Source: Bacillota bacterium (lineage in GTDB: Bacteria; Bacillota; Clostridia; Oscillospirales; Acutalibacteraceae). From it: a stretch of 64,000 nt of DNA. The notes under the pieces are model-generated. The model was not told the DNA's origin, made no database searches, and saw only the letters and a program-made list of their open reading frames with translations. The translations under genes and the position numbers were made by a program. This document shows positions 16,693 to 26,294 of this stretch, in pieces (the stretch's first letter is position 1; the number at the start of each line of letters is the position of its first letter). The DNA lies in contig JAEYPT010000006.1 of the NCBI GenBank assembly GCA_023410445.1, positions 62,001-126,000 of the forward strand. The letters are read 5' to 3'.

Positions 16693-17421
16693 TTAAAGTT
16701 TAGAAATGTCAACCGCTTTGTCGAGAACATCGTCGTACATTTTCAGTGCGGAGGAACAGGACTGCAGCTGACGTTCGGAACCGATCGACTGAGTCATTTC
16801 CGTCGTCACCTCCACATTGGAGCCCTCCGTGTTTTTCCACAGAATATTCTGATTCTGCATCCTCGTCGCATTATTTGACGAATAGATTCCCTCGCCGAGC
16901 GGCGTCAGATTTTTTTTATCCGCCACATCGTAAAGAGCGATCCGGTCTACCCTTCCGGCGCTGGTATAAATATCGCCTGCCGAATTGACCGTGATGCTGT
17001 CCGTACCAAGATGGATCGGCCCGTTGTCCCCCAGAACACGCCCCTGCCCTTTCAGGACCAGATAGCCTTCGTTATCCAGATCAAAGCTGCCGTCACGGGT
17101 ATAGACAACCCCGTTTCCCTTCTGGACTGCAAAGAAGCCGTCGCCCCGAACCGCAAAATCAAGACTCCGCCCCGTGGGCTCAAACGCGCCCTGAGAATAA
17201 TCCGTATCCGATTCGTCCACGATGTTCATGAGCGAAGTGTTGCCCACCCGCGTGCGGTTCTGATCCACCCGGTCCAAGAGCATCTCGCCAAATGCTTTTG
17301 AGGTAACCTTTGCTTTTTTGAAGCCGGTAGTGTTCACGTTCGCGAGGTTATTGCCCAGGGTATTCAGCACACGGCTCTGCGTCAGCATATCGGAGCCAAG
17401 AATATAAAAGCCTCTGACCAC
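16693..17421 (-). CDS. Flagellar rod protein of the FlgF/FlgG family (FlhO-like)
   Basis: The 242 residues contain MLTQSRVLNTLGNNLANVNTTGFKK-type N-terminal and VEVTTEMTQSIGSERQLQ...KMYDDVLDKAVDI C-terminal rod helices around a beta-rich centre (GDGFFAVQ, YTRDGSF). It is likely a proximal/distal rod subunit, comparable to FlgF or Bacillus FlhO. It directly follows sigD (22 bases) in the operon and precedes its paralogue. Confidence 0.9.
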   Translation of the reverse strand: MVRGFYILGSDMLTQSRVLNTLGNNLANVNTTGFKKAKVTSKAFGEMLLDRVDQNRTRVGNTSLMNIVDESDTDYSQGAFEPTGRSLDFAVRGDGFFAVQKGNGVVYTRDGSFDLDNEGYLVLKGQGRVLGDNGPIHLGTDSITVNSAGDIYTSAGRVDRIALYDVADKKNLTPLGEGIYSSNNATRMQNQNILWKNTEGSNVEVTTEMTQSIGSERQLQSCSSALKMYDDVLDKAVDISKL

Positions 17422-17442
17422 GCTAAAATCTCCCTTCCATTT

Positions 17443-18216
17443 CTATTGTTTGAGGTACTCCTCGAGGTTTTTTTTCAATTTTCGAAGCGCGTTAGAGTGA
17501 ATCTGTGACACTCTAGATTCGCTGATTCCCAGAACGCCGGATATTTCCTTTATTTTCAGCTGTTCCTTGTAATACAGCCCGATCACTAGCTGTTCCTTCT
17601 CGTCCAGCCGGTCGATATTCCGGGAAAGCTCGCTGATCAGTTCCTTTTCCGCCATCGCCTGTTCGGGGCTGTTTTCCTTTTCGGAAAGGTGCAGCGCAAG
17701 ATTTTCAACGCCCTTTTCATAAACCAGCTCCTCGAAGGAAAGCATGTTCATGGAACAGGTCTCAGCAAGCATTTTTTCATACTCCGCACCGCTCACGTGC
17801 AGATAATCCGCGATTTCGCCGTCTGTGGGCGTCCGGCCGAGCCTCTGATTCAGAACCTCGTCCGCGTCGTTGATCGTTTTCGCCATCTTTTTCAGCCTAC
17901 GGGGAAAGCAATCCTGCTTGCGGATATAGTCGATCATCGCGCCCCGAATCCGGATGGAGGCATAGGTCTCGAATTTTACCTGTTTAGCGGGATCGAACTT
18001 CAGGATCGCATCCATCAGCGCAATCAGTCCTTCGTTGACGATATCGTCCAGATAATTGAAATACTGATAATGCCCGACGATTTTAATCGCAATGCATTTA
18101 ACCAGATAGCTGTATTCCAGAATCAGGCTGTTGCGCGCCTGAGGGTCCCTGGTGCGGGCGTACTGCTGCCAGAGTTCGGGCACAGACATCTTTTTTTTCA
18201 CTGCCTGCTGATTCAT
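17443..18216 (-). CDS. sigD: Flagellar sigma factor SigD/FliA
   Basis: This sigma-28 factor directs RNA polymerase to late flagellar genes. The 257 residues show region 2 (YLVKCIAIKI, FDPAKQVKFETYASIRIRGAMIDYIRKQD) and region 4 (EKEQLVIGLYYKEQLKIKEISGVLGISESRVSQIHSNALRKL). Its antagonist FlgM is encoded at 38776, and matching promoters appear in front of flgM, fliC, fliD, cheW and a glycosyltransferase. It lies directly after flhA (37 bases), with no flhF or flhG between, unlike the usual Firmicute order. Confidence 0.96.
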   Translation of the reverse strand: MNQQAVKKKMSVPELWQQYARTRDPQARNSLILEYSYLVKCIAIKIVGHYQYFNYLDDIVNEGLIALMDAILKFDPAKQVKFETYASIRIRGAMIDYIRKQDCFPRRLKKMAKTINDADEVLNQRLGRTPTDGEIADYLHVSGAEYEKMLAETCSMNMLSFEELVYEKGVENLALHLSEKENSPEQAMAEKELISELSRNIDRLDEKEQLVIGLYYKEQLKIKEISGVLGISESRVSQIHSNALRKLKKNLEEYLKQ

Positions 18217-18253
18217 TTCGATCCGGCCCTCCTTTCCCGTTGTTATGTCCCAT

Positions 18254-20308
18254 TTACTCCAATGTTACATTGGCTACCGCCTGAATCTGTACGTTGTTGT
18301 CCAGTTCATTGAAGGACAGAACCACCGCTTTGGGGTAAAACTGCTGAAGCAGCTTGCTGAAATAAATCCGAACCACAGGTGAAGTCAGGATCACCGGGGT
18401 CGTGATGACATCCTTCACCTTAGTGATGCATTCCGTAAGCTTGGTAATAATCTTCTGGGTTGTCTGCGGGTCCAAAGTCAGGTAGGTACCATGCTCGTTT
18501 TTGCTGATGGAATTGACGATGACCTTTTCCACTTCGCTGTCCAATGTAATCACGCGGATCTGGCCGCCCTCCGACCATTTGCGGGTAATGGTTCGCCGCA
18601 GAGCCTGCCGCACAAATTCGGTGAGCATCTCCGGGTCCCTTGTGCCGGCCGAATTGTTTGAGATCGTCTCCAGAACCGTCTGCAAATCCCGGATCGGGAT
18701 TCCCTCCCGCAACAGTGAGCAAAGAATCTTCTGCAGACCGCTTGCGCTGATGATATTCGGTATTACATCCTCCACCAAAGGGGCGTTGTATTTTTTGACA
18801 CTTTCCAGAAGCTGGTTGACATCCTGCCGGGAAAGAAGCTCCTGTGCATGCCTGCGCACGGTTTCGGAGAGATGCGTAATCACGACGGTGAGCGGGTCGA
18901 TGACGGTGTACCCGTAAATTTCTGCCATGTCCTTCTTATCGGGCGTAATCCATTTGCTCGGAATGCCGTAGGCGGGTTCGATGGTGTCAATGCCGTCGAT
19001 GACTCCGGTCAAATTGCCGGGGTCCAGGGCCAGGTAATAGTCCATCAGGATTTCGCCGCGGGAAACTTCTTCACCCTTGATGAGAATCACGTACTGGTTC
19101 GGGTTCAGGATACCGCTGTCCCGTAATCGGACGGAGGGAACCACCATGCCCATATCAGTTGCGAACTGCTTGCGGAACGACACCAGCCGATCAATAAAAC
19201 TGCTTCCGCTGTTCTCATCCACCAGGGGGATCAGGCTGTAGCCGAAATCCATTTCAATCGCGTCGATGGGAAGCAGATTGTAAATATGGTCGATATCCTT
19301 ATAATAAGCCGTTTCATCCGGTTCAACCGGAACACTGGCCGCCGCACCTCCCGTCTCGGCAACGGCCGCCGCCTTGACCTTCTTCCGGGTGGAGACACCG
19401 AACCAGATCATCAGCCCGGAAAGCAGCAGCATCTGGGGAATCGGCATTCCGGGAATCAGGCAGAGGCTCATCATGGCGCATCCGGCCAGAATAATGACGA
19501 TCGGCTGCGACAGGAACTGTTTGCTCACATCCTCGCCGAGCGTGGAACTGGAAGCAGCACGCGTGACGATCATGCCGGTCGCCGTCGAAGTCAGCAGGGC
19601 GGGAATCTGAGAGACCAGACCGTCGCCGACCGTCGCGATAGAGTAAATGTTCAGCACGTCGCCGAACGACTGGCCACCCTGCACCATGCCGATAATGAGG
19701 CCACCGATAAAATTGATGAAGGTGATTACGATCGACATGACCGCATCGCCCTTGACGAACTTACTGGCACCGTCCATAGAGCCATAGAACTCAGCCTCGC
19801 GCTGGATGTCTTCCCGGCGTCTGCGGGCCATTTCCTCATTGATCAGGCCGGAGTTTAAATCCGCGTCGATGGCCATCTGCTTACCGGGCATCGCGTCCAG
19901 ACGGAACCTTGCAGCAACTTCCGAAACGCGCTCCGCGCCTTTTGTGATAACCAGAAATTGGACGAGGACGATAATCAGGAATACAACGAAACCGACCACG
20001 ATATTGCCCCGAAGGACAAAGCTGCCGAACGTTTTGATGACCTGTCCGGCGGAACCGGAATTGGAAAGGATCAGCCTTGTGGACGAAATGTTCAGGGCTA
20101 GTCGGAACAGCGTCATAATCAGCAGGATGGAAGGAAACACCGAAAACTCCAGCGAGTTTCGGATATACATGGTCAAAAGGAGAATCACAAGGGAGACCGT
20201 TATATTCAAAATGAACATCATATCCAGCACAAAGGCCGGAAGAGGTATGATAATCAGAGCAATAATGACAATGACAAACAGCGAAACAACATTATTGTAA
20301 AACTTCAA
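18254..20308 (-). CDS. flhA: Flagellar export gate protein FlhA
   Basis: FlhA forms the nonameric export gate ring. The 684 residues have about eight N-terminal membrane segments (to about residue 320), with the conserved RVSEVAARFRLDAMPGKQMA and INEEMARRRRE cytoplasmic loop motifs, then a linker and a large cytoplasmic domain. The start appears to be TTG at 20308; no in-frame ATG lies nearby and the family N-terminus fits. AGGAG is somewhat distant, suggesting modest initiation or coupling to flhB, whose stop is 8 bases upstream. Confidence 0.97.
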   Translation of the reverse strand: MKFYNNVVSLFVIVIIALIIIPLPAFVLDMMFILNITVSLVILLLTMYIRNSLEFSVFPSILLIMTLFRLALNISSTRLILSNSGSAGQVIKTFGSFVLRGNIVVGFVVFLIIVLVQFLVITKGAERVSEVAARFRLDAMPGKQMAIDADLNSGLINEEMARRRREDIQREAEFYGSMDGASKFVKGDAVMSIVITFINFIGGLIIGMVQGGQSFGDVLNIYSIATVGDGLVSQIPALLTSTATGMIVTRAASSSTLGEDVSKQFLSQPIVIILAGCAMMSLCLIPGMPIPQMLLLSGLMIWFGVSTRKKVKAAAVAETGGAAASVPVEPDETAYYKDIDHIYNLLPIDAIEMDFGYSLIPLVDENSGSSFIDRLVSFRKQFATDMGMVVPSVRLRDSGILNPNQYVILIKGEEVSRGEILMDYYLALDPGNLTGVIDGIDTIEPAYGIPSKWITPDKKDMAEIYGYTVIDPLTVVITHLSETVRRHAQELLSRQDVNQLLESVKKYNAPLVEDVIPNIISASGLQKILCSLLREGIPIRDLQTVLETISNNSAGTRDPEMLTEFVRQALRRTITRKWSEGGQIRVITLDSEVEKVIVNSISKNEHGTYLTLDPQTTQKIITKLTECITKVKDVITTPVILTSPVVRIYFSKLLQQFYPKAVVLSFNELDNNVQIQAVANVTLE

Positions 20309-20316
20309 TGCTCCAT

Positions 20317-21384
20317 TTATCTCCTCTCTTTATTAAGCTGATAGACCCACGCCATCACTTCCGCAAGCGCCTGATAGAACTCCGCCGGAATTTCCTCATT
20401 GACCTTCACAGAAGCGTAGAGCGCCCGCGCAAGCGGCCTGTCCTCCTTCATGGGAATGTGGTTTTCCGACGCGATATCGATAATTCTCAGCGCCAGATAA
20501 TCCTGGCCTTTCGCCACAACGACCGGCGCGGTGTTTTTTTTCGCATCATATCGCAGGGCCACAGCAAAGTGGGTCGGGTTGCGGACGATCACATCCGCAG
20601 TGGGCACCTGCTGCATCATGCGCTGCCGCGCCATTTGGCGCTGCTGCTGACGGATCTTCCCCTTGATTTCAGGGTTGCCTTCCAGCTGTTTGTACTCTTC
20701 CTTGATCTCCTGCTTTGACATGCGGATATTGCGCTCGTATTCCCACCATTGATAGAAATAGTCGACTGCGGCCAATCCGATAAAGGCCAGGGAAATCTGA
20801 AACACCAGGTCCATGATGCTGTTCAGGATTGATACGGTGGAGTCCCTCACGTCCCCGTACATCATTCCGATGCACCGATTGCAGATCCCCTTGATCTGCA
20901 AATACAGCACATAACCGCAGATGGTGATTTTGATGATGGACTTCAAAACATCAATGACCGAGCGAAGAGAAAAAAGCCGCTTGATCCCCTGAAGGGGGCT
21001 GAGATTCGAAAGTTTGAACTTGATTTTTTCACCGGAAAACCGGAACCGGGTCTGCACGCCGGTCGCCAGCACCGCAATTAAAATGGAAGCAGCCATCACG
21101 GGCGCACAGAGGAGCAGGAGCGAGGTCAGGGCATCGGTCATAAGAACCTGTGCCGCATTGACGTCCAACCCGTTGACCGTCCGGATTCTGCCGAAAAACG
21201 CAATCAGAAAGTTCCCAAAATAAACGTACATATAGGGAAACGCTATTTTTAGAACCACAAAGATTCCCAGAATGGACAAGGCGCTGACGACGTCCGCGCT
21301 TTGAAAGATATTGCCCTTTTTCCGTTCGTCCTCACGCTTTTTCGGGGTTGCTTTTTCGGTTTTATCCTGGGCGCCCGAAGGCAT
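20317..21384 (-). CDS. flhB: Flagellar export switch protein FlhB
   Basis: FlhB switches export specificity from rod/hook to filament substrates. The 355 residues have four membrane segments (about 35-220) and a cytoplasmic domain with the intact self-cleavage motif NPTH (Asn269). The C-terminal domain is paralogous to the stand-alone protein at 5226-5570. The ATG follows GGGGGG. Between fliR and flhA, as usual. Confidence 0.97.
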   Translation of the reverse strand: MPSGAQDKTEKATPKKREDERKKGNIFQSADVVSALSILGIFVVLKIAFPYMYVYFGNFLIAFFGRIRTVNGLDVNAAQVLMTDALTSLLLLCAPVMAASILIAVLATGVQTRFRFSGEKIKFKLSNLSPLQGIKRLFSLRSVIDVLKSIIKITICGYVLYLQIKGICNRCIGMMYGDVRDSTVSILNSIMDLVFQISLAFIGLAAVDYFYQWWEYERNIRMSKQEIKEEYKQLEGNPEIKGKIRQQQRQMARQRMMQQVPTADVIVRNPTHFAVALRYDAKKNTAPVVVAKGQDYLALRIIDIASENHIPMKEDRPLARALYASVKVNEEIPAEFYQALAEVMAWVYQLNKERR

Positions 21385-21408
21385 GAAATCCCCCCCGTTA
21401 AAGAAGCA

Positions 21409-22182
21409 CTACGTCAGCATGCCGTACAGCCCACTGAGATTGTCAAACATCAGAACCAGCATTCTTTGCAGAAATTCGGAAAAGGACGGAACAAGGACCA
21501 TTAGCGCCAGAAAACCGATAATCAGCTTCAGCTGAACCTGCATGGAAAAGATATCCACCTGTGGCACCGCCCGGGTAATCAGTCCGACCCCGACTTCGCT
21601 GATCAGCTGAACCGCAACAATGGGAAGCGCAAGCTTTACGGAATAAATCAGCATCAGGGTGAAAAGCCCCGCCAGATTTTTAAACGCGGCCGCCGGAATC
21701 ATCTGGTCCCCGTAAGGAACGACGGCACACAGCTTCACGAAGACCTGAATCAGCGTCAGGTGGGAGTTGGTTGCGAAGAACATCAGGATAAACATCGTGT
21801 TAAGCAGTGATGCAGACAGCGGCATGGAAATATTGCTCTGCGGATCATAGACCTTCGACATGGAAATGCCGATCTGCATATCCATCGATTCACCGCCCAT
21901 GATGAGTACCGACAGGAAAAGCTGGATGATAAACCCTGTCATAAACCCAATGAGAAGTTCCTTGCATACGGCAAGAGCGAAAACCAGAAAAGAACCGATC
22001 ATGGGATCCTGTTGCGGAAGTATTTGATAGGTAAAGATCGAAAGGATTAAGGCAATTAATGATTTTACCAAAAACGGGATTTCATTCCGCCCCAAAATCG
22101 GGTTGAAAAGGATACAGCCCGACATTCGCACAAAAACCAGAAGAAATAGAAGATAGTTCGCATTACTGCCCAAAATGCTCAT
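21409..22182 (-). CDS. fliR: Flagellar export gate protein FliR
   Basis: The 257 residues are highly hydrophobic, with about six membrane segments and the family features GRNEIPFLVKSLIAL and GGESMDMQIGISMSKVYDP. FliR forms the FliPQR core of the export gate. Gene order fliO-fliP-fliQ-fliR-flhB-flhA is canonical. The ribosome site is weak, so coupling to fliQ (14 bases upstream) is likely. Confidence 0.96.
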   Translation of the reverse strand: MSILGSNANYLLFLLVFVRMSGCILFNPILGRNEIPFLVKSLIALILSIFTYQILPQQDPMIGSFLVFALAVCKELLIGFMTGFIIQLFLSVLIMGGESMDMQIGISMSKVYDPQSNISMPLSASLLNTMFILMFFATNSHLTLIQVFVKLCAVVPYGDQMIPAAAFKNLAGLFTLMLIYSVKLALPIVAVQLISEVGVGLITRAVPQVDIFSMQVQLKLIIGFLALMVLVPSFSEFLQRMLVLMFDNLSGLYGMLT

Positions 22183-22196
22183 TTGCGTACCCGCGC

Positions 22197-22463
22197 TCAG
22201 TTCAGCGTTGTCATAAGGCTGAATATGTATTTGGTAAAATCGTTAATCGTTGTCAGCATCCACGGCCCCAGAAGAATCATTACAACGGCTATGGCGAACA
22301 GCTTCGGTACAAACGTGATGGTCTGTTCATGAATCTGCGTTGCCGCCTGAAGGATGGAAATAAGCAGGCCAACCGCCATGCCGACCACCAGGATCGGAGC
22401 GGAAACCTTGAGCGCAACCAAAAGCGCGCTTTGAACGACTTGCATAATCTGCGATATGGTCAT
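22197..22463 (-). CDS. fliQ: Flagellar export gate protein FliQ
   Basis: The 88 residues contain two membrane segments and the family motifs ALLVALKVSAPILVVGMAVGLLISILQAATQIHEQT. A longer frame runs upstream into fliP, but the ATG at 22463 has GGGAAGAG before it and gives the standard FliQ length. It lies between fliP and fliR. Confidence 0.95.
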   Translation of the reverse strand: MTISQIMQVVQSALLVALKVSAPILVVGMAVGLLISILQAATQIHEQTITFVPKLFAIAVVMILLGPWMLTTINDFTKYIFSLMTTLN

Positions 22464-22494
22464 TCGCTCTTCCCTTTCTTCGCCGAAGCAGGCG

Positions 22495-23283
22495 TCATAA
22501 GTTGAAACTTGAGGCAAGTGTCTGGAACAGCAGATCCCATCCGTTGACCAGCACAAATACAAGCAGTTTAAACGGAAGTGAGATCATTGCCGGCGGCAGC
22601 ATTACCATACCCATGGACATCAGGGTACTGGAAACAATCAGGTCGATCAGCAGGAAAGGGATATAAAGCAAGAACCCGATTAAGAACGCCCGCTTGAGCT
22701 CGCTGGTCATAAACGCCGGAATCACGACGGTGATGGAAAGCTGTGACGGCGGTGTGAAGCTTTTTACCTTTGCCAGGTTAATAAAAAGATTCAGATCGTC
22801 CTTCTTGGTGTTCTTCAGCATGAACTCCTTGAGCGGAGCACTTGCCTTTTTGACGAACTGCTCCTGCGTGATTTTCTGTTCCTTATAGGGCTGGTACGCC
22901 TCCGTGTTGATCTTCGTGATCACAGGAGACATGATGAACAGCGAAAGGAATAGGGAAATCCCGATCAGCACCTGATTCGGGGGGGTCTGCTGCAGCCCGA
23001 GCGCATTTCTCAGAAAGGAAAGCACGATTACGATTCTGGTAAAGCAGGTAGTCATGATAAGTATAGTGGGCAGCAGAGCCAGCATGGTCATCATTTCGAT
23101 GATCTCAAGGGTGGAAACACCCTTGCCGTTGACGGTGACCCCGACCGAGGCGGCCGAAGCCGGCATCGGCAGGCAAAGAATCAGCGCAACGGAAACCACC
23201 ATACATACGGCCGCCTTGCGGGAAATTCCGCGGCGCCTGCGAGGGGATTCTTTACTTTCTGTCAATTTTATGTCCTCTGTCAT
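22495..23283 (-). CDS. fliP: Flagellar export gate protein FliP
   Basis: The 262 residues have an N-terminal signal-like hydrophobic segment ending in PASAA, then the family motifs (SFLRNALGLQQTPPNQVLIGISLFLS and the C-terminal MVLPPAMISLPFKLLVFVLVNGWDLL-like region). The listed ATG overlaps fliO by 32 bases and has a poor ribosome site. A TTG six codons downstream (23265) has AGAGGA at good spacing and is a plausible alternative start. Confidence 0.95.
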   Translation of the reverse strand: MTEDIKLTESKESPRRRRGISRKAAVCMVVSVALILCLPMPASAASVGVTVNGKGVSTLEIIEMMTMLALLPTILIMTTCFTRIVIVLSFLRNALGLQQTPPNQVLIGISLFLSLFIMSPVITKINTEAYQPYKEQKITQEQFVKKASAPLKEFMLKNTKKDDLNLFINLAKVKSFTPPSQLSITVVIPAFMTSELKRAFLIGFLLYIPFLLIDLIVSSTLMSMGMVMLPPAMISLPFKLLVFVLVNGWDLLFQTLASSFNL

Positions 23284-23644
23284 TACGGGTCAAATCCAAT
23301 CTGCCTTTCAGAGCTGAATTCAAAACATCCATAAAATCACGTTTCTCACCGGCGTCGGGATTCTGCAGTTCTTCAGGGCCAAGTTCCCTCAGAATTTCGA
23401 CCCGCTCGTTCGAATACGCAAGCAGGCAATACCTCCCGCAGATTCTCGCAACGCAAAGCCCTTTATCCGGCGTGATCGCCACCCGTTCCAGAATCTGAAT
23501 GTTGGCGGAATTTGCCGCGCTCCCCGCTTTTTTCGCCAAGAACCGGCTAAGCGCATAGCACAGGTATAAAATTACCGCAATTGCCACCAGGGAAAGAATC
23601 AGGGGAACGGTATCCGCAGCAAAGCTTAACGGAAGCAAACTCAT
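23252..23644 (-). CDS. fliO: Flagellar assembly protein FliO/FliZ
   Basis: The 130 residues show one N-terminal membrane segment (about 12-32), then a small cytoplasmic domain with ILERVAITPDKGLCVARICGRYCLLAYS, the FliO pattern. FliO assists FliP assembly. It sits between cheY and fliP, its normal position, and overlaps fliP. Confidence 0.9.
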   Translation of the reverse strand: MSLLPLSFAADTVPLILSLVAIAVILYLCYALSRFLAKKAGSAANSANIQILERVAITPDKGLCVARICGRYCLLAYSNERVEILRELGPEELQNPDAGEKRDFMDVLNSALKGRLDLTRNDRGHKIDRK

Positions 23645-23657
23645 AGATATCTCCTGA

Positions 23658-24020
23658 TCAGCCCAGAATACTCTTTACAGTTTTCATAATGCGGTCCGCT
23701 TTGAAAGGCTTGACGATGAAATCTTTCGCACCCTGTTTGAGTGCGTCGACCACCATGGCTTCCTGACCCATCGCCGAGCACATGATAACGTTGGCGCTGG
23801 GGTCCTGAGAGCGGATCTGCTTGAGAGCCTCGAGGCCGTCCATAACGGGCATGGTAATGTCCATGATTACGAGGTCCGGCTTCTCGCTCGAGTAATTGGT
23901 GACAGCCACCTGTCCGTTATTGGCTTCGATTACGTTTGGATATCCGTTCTTGGACAGGGTGTCTTTGATCATCATCCTCATGAACGCCGCATCGTCGACC
24001 AGCATGATTTTCTTGTCCAT
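23658..24020 (-). CDS. cheY: Chemotaxis response regulator CheY
   Basis: A single 120-residue receiver domain with all phosphorylation residues: acidic pair in MLVDDAAFMR, phospho-acceptor Asp in LVIMDITMPVMDG, switch Ser in IMCSAMG and Lys in IVKPFKAD. CheY-P binds the FliM/FliY switch to set rotation. Strong AGGAGG before the ATG. It lies directly after fliY in the operon, as in other Firmicutes, and contrasts with the degenerate receiver of CheB in the same window. Confidence 0.97.
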   Translation of the reverse strand: MDKKIMLVDDAAFMRMMIKDTLSKNGYPNVIEANNGQVAVTNYSSEKPDLVIMDITMPVMDGLEALKQIRSQDPSANVIMCSAMGQEAMVVDALKQGAKDFIVKPFKADRIMKTVKSILG

Positions 24021-24069
24021 TGTTAATCCTCCTAAAGATCTTTTTATATTGGAAACTCTGTGAGCGTGC

Positions 24070-25206
24070 TTACAGCAGTCTCATGATCTCGTTGCTGTTC
24101 AGGACTTCTGTGATTCTTACTCCGTAGAAATCGTCAACTACTACTACATTGCCCTTCGCGATAGCCTTGCCGTTCACATAAACGTCCACCTGAGAACCAG
24201 CCTGCTTGTTCAGCTCGACAATTGTGCCGGCTGAAAAATCAAGAATCTCCTTGATTTTTTTGCAGGTACGCCCGATTTCAACCGTGATCTGCAGAGGCAC
24301 CGACATGATGATGTTCAGGTTGTTGGTTTCACCCTGGGAAAGATTGACCTTCTCCCGGTCAAAACTTGGATAGACGGCATTGGTAACATTATAGGTACGC
24401 GGCGGCTCCTGCGGCATAGGAACAGCGGCCGTCGGCATGGGCATGGCTGGCATCATAGGCTGAGGCGCTTGCTGAACCGGGACAGCAGCCTGCGGCGTGG
24501 GAGCGGAGGCAGCCATCTGGGGGGCGGCGACAGGAACCGGGGCTGCGGCTGCAGGCTGCGTGGGAACCGGCTCCGCAGCGGCGGTGCCTGCCTCAGGTTC
24601 AACAGATTCCAGCCCGAAATTGGAAATCAGCTCTTTGGCAAGGGGAATCGGCATTACATTGATGAACTGGCTGTTGACCATATTCCCGATCATCAGGTTG
24701 AAGTAAACCGCGACAATGCTTGCTGAATCGTCGAAATACTTCTTTTTAAACTGCTCGGAATTATCGATGCCGAAGGAGCTGGGCGGCGAAATATTGATGG
24801 ACCGATTCAGGAACTGGGAAAGCGCTGTTGCAGAGGCGCCCATCATTTGGTTCATTACTTCGCAGATAGCGCCGATATTCATTTCATCGAGTACAAATTC
24901 TTGATCGGAAAAATCCGTCTGAAGCAGCAAACCAACGATTACTTTAACGTCGGACTCCTTCAGAATCAGAATATTCTTGCCGGTAAGCCCCTCAACGTAA
25001 TTGATTTCAACCCCGATGGCAGGCTCATAGGTTTTGATGTCGAAATCGGCGGGTCTCATGATTTTGACCTCAGGGGTCGTGATGTTGACCGGCTGGCCCA
25101 GTAATTCCGACACCGACGTGGCCGAAGACCCCAGACTGATATTCAAAATCTCGCCGATCGCATCAATTTCCATACTGGATAGCAGTTTCTCGTCATTTGG
25201 TTCCAA
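24070..25206 (-). CDS. fliY: Flagellar switch phosphatase FliY (FliN-type)
   Basis: The 378 residues combine two CheC-like phosphatase motifs (AIGEILNISLGSSATSVS; ICEVMNQMMGASATALS, each with E-x-x-N), a low-complexity Ala/Pro/Met linker (about 205-275), and a C-terminal FliN/SpoA domain (about 295-378). FliY is both part of the C ring and a CheY-P phosphatase. It starts with TTG preceded by AGGTGA. It lies between fliM and cheY. The linker is unusually rich in Met-Pro repeats. Confidence 0.95.
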   Translation of the reverse strand: MEPNDEKLLSSMEIDAIGEILNISLGSSATSVSELLGQPVNITTPEVKIMRPADFDIKTYEPAIGVEINYVEGLTGKNILILKESDVKVIVGLLLQTDFSDQEFVLDEMNIGAICEVMNQMMGASATALSQFLNRSINISPPSSFGIDNSEQFKKKYFDDSASIVAVYFNLMIGNMVNSQFINVMPIPLAKELISNFGLESVEPEAGTAAAEPVPTQPAAAAPVPVAAPQMAASAPTPQAAVPVQQAPQPMMPAMPMPTAAVPMPQEPPRTYNVTNAVYPSFDREKVNLSQGETNNLNIIMSVPLQITVEIGRTCKKIKEILDFSAGTIVELNKQAGSQVDVYVNGKAIAKGNVVVVDDFYGVRITEVLNSNEIMRLL

Positions 25207-25232
25207 AAAAAATCACCTGTTTCCAAAATTGA

Positions 25233-26231
25233 TTAATGAAGGACTCTCGCAATTTTCACCGCGTATTTATTCTTTTTCTCACCGATTTTTCCCCTGAACC
25301 AATGCAGTTTTTCAACGTTCAGAACAATGGAATCGGCTGCTACCGGCGAATCCAAAGGAATGACATCGCCTGCCTGCAGTTCCAGCAGATCCCGGAGGGT
25401 TACCTCCGTCTGCCCAAGAATTGCCGAAACGGTCAGCGGGGTATCCTTCAGTGTGTTCAGGATGGTATCCCGGCGGTGTTTCTCCTGTTTCGGGTCAACT
25501 TTTTTATTGACCTTGACGTACTTGGAATCAAAGATTTTGAATATTTCCTCCAGGGACCCTGCGGGAAGACAGATATTCACATTTCCCTTCAGCTCGTTCA
25601 TGGTTATCTCAATAACCACGATGGCAACCGATTCGTCCGGCTGAATCGACTGAATCAGCTGGGAATTGGTCTCAATCAGGTCCATGGTATGGTCAACGTC
25701 TATATAGTTCGCCCACGCGTCCTTCATGATGGGTGCAATCGACCGGAACAGATAATCCAGAATGGAAAGCTCTATTTCCGTATAATCGCGCTCCACGCTA
25801 TAGCCGCTGCCGTTCCCGCCGAGCATCCGGTCCAGAATGCAGAAGGAAATCGGACGGGACATTTCCATCAGAACCTGCTTGTCATCAATGTTGTATTCTT
25901 TGTTGTGCATTCCCATAACGCACACCAGCACGGAATCGCTGAGCGCATTGCTGAATTCCCGATATTCCTCTTCCTCTACCTGAACGACCTCGGACTGACA
26001 GTTCATACGCAGGAGTGCGGAGAGCCGCATGGAAAGCATTCGTGAGAAACTGTCGAAGATATTTTCCAGAAGTTTGATTTGTTCACGGGTAAATTTCTTT
26101 GGAGAAAGGAAGTCGTACTCTTTTATTTTCTGCGTCGCGGTTTTTTCTTCCATTTCCTTGATGTTAACGCCGCCGCTCTGCAGATTCCCCAGCAGTTCAT
26201 CAATCTGCTGCTGAGACAATACTTCCGCCAT
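25233..26231 (-). CDS. fliM: Flagellar motor switch protein FliM
   Basis: FliM is the C-ring protein that binds CheY-P. The 332 residues begin with the CheY-binding peptide pattern LSQQQIDELLGNL, followed by the middle CheC-like domain and a C-terminal SpoA domain (LLELQAGDVIPLDSPV). It follows motB by 63 bases, with no fliL between as is common in Firmicutes. Confidence 0.97.
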   Translation of the reverse strand: MAEVLSQQQIDELLGNLQSGGVNIKEMEEKTATQKIKEYDFLSPKKFTREQIKLLENIFDSFSRMLSMRLSALLRMNCQSEVVQVEEEEYREFSNALSDSVLVCVMGMHNKEYNIDDKQVLMEMSRPISFCILDRMLGGNGSGYSVERDYTEIELSILDYLFRSIAPIMKDAWANYIDVDHTMDLIETNSQLIQSIQPDESVAIVVIEITMNELKGNVNICLPAGSLEEIFKIFDSKYVKVNKKVDPKQEKHRRDTILNTLKDTPLTVSAILGQTEVTLRDLLELQAGDVIPLDSPVAADSIVLNVEKLHWFRGKIGEKKNKYAVKIARVLH

Positions 26232-26294
26232 TCGATACCACCGTTCTTTTTTCAGATTCCGCCCTCTGCCTCAAGGTAATCAGCGCTTCTCCCC

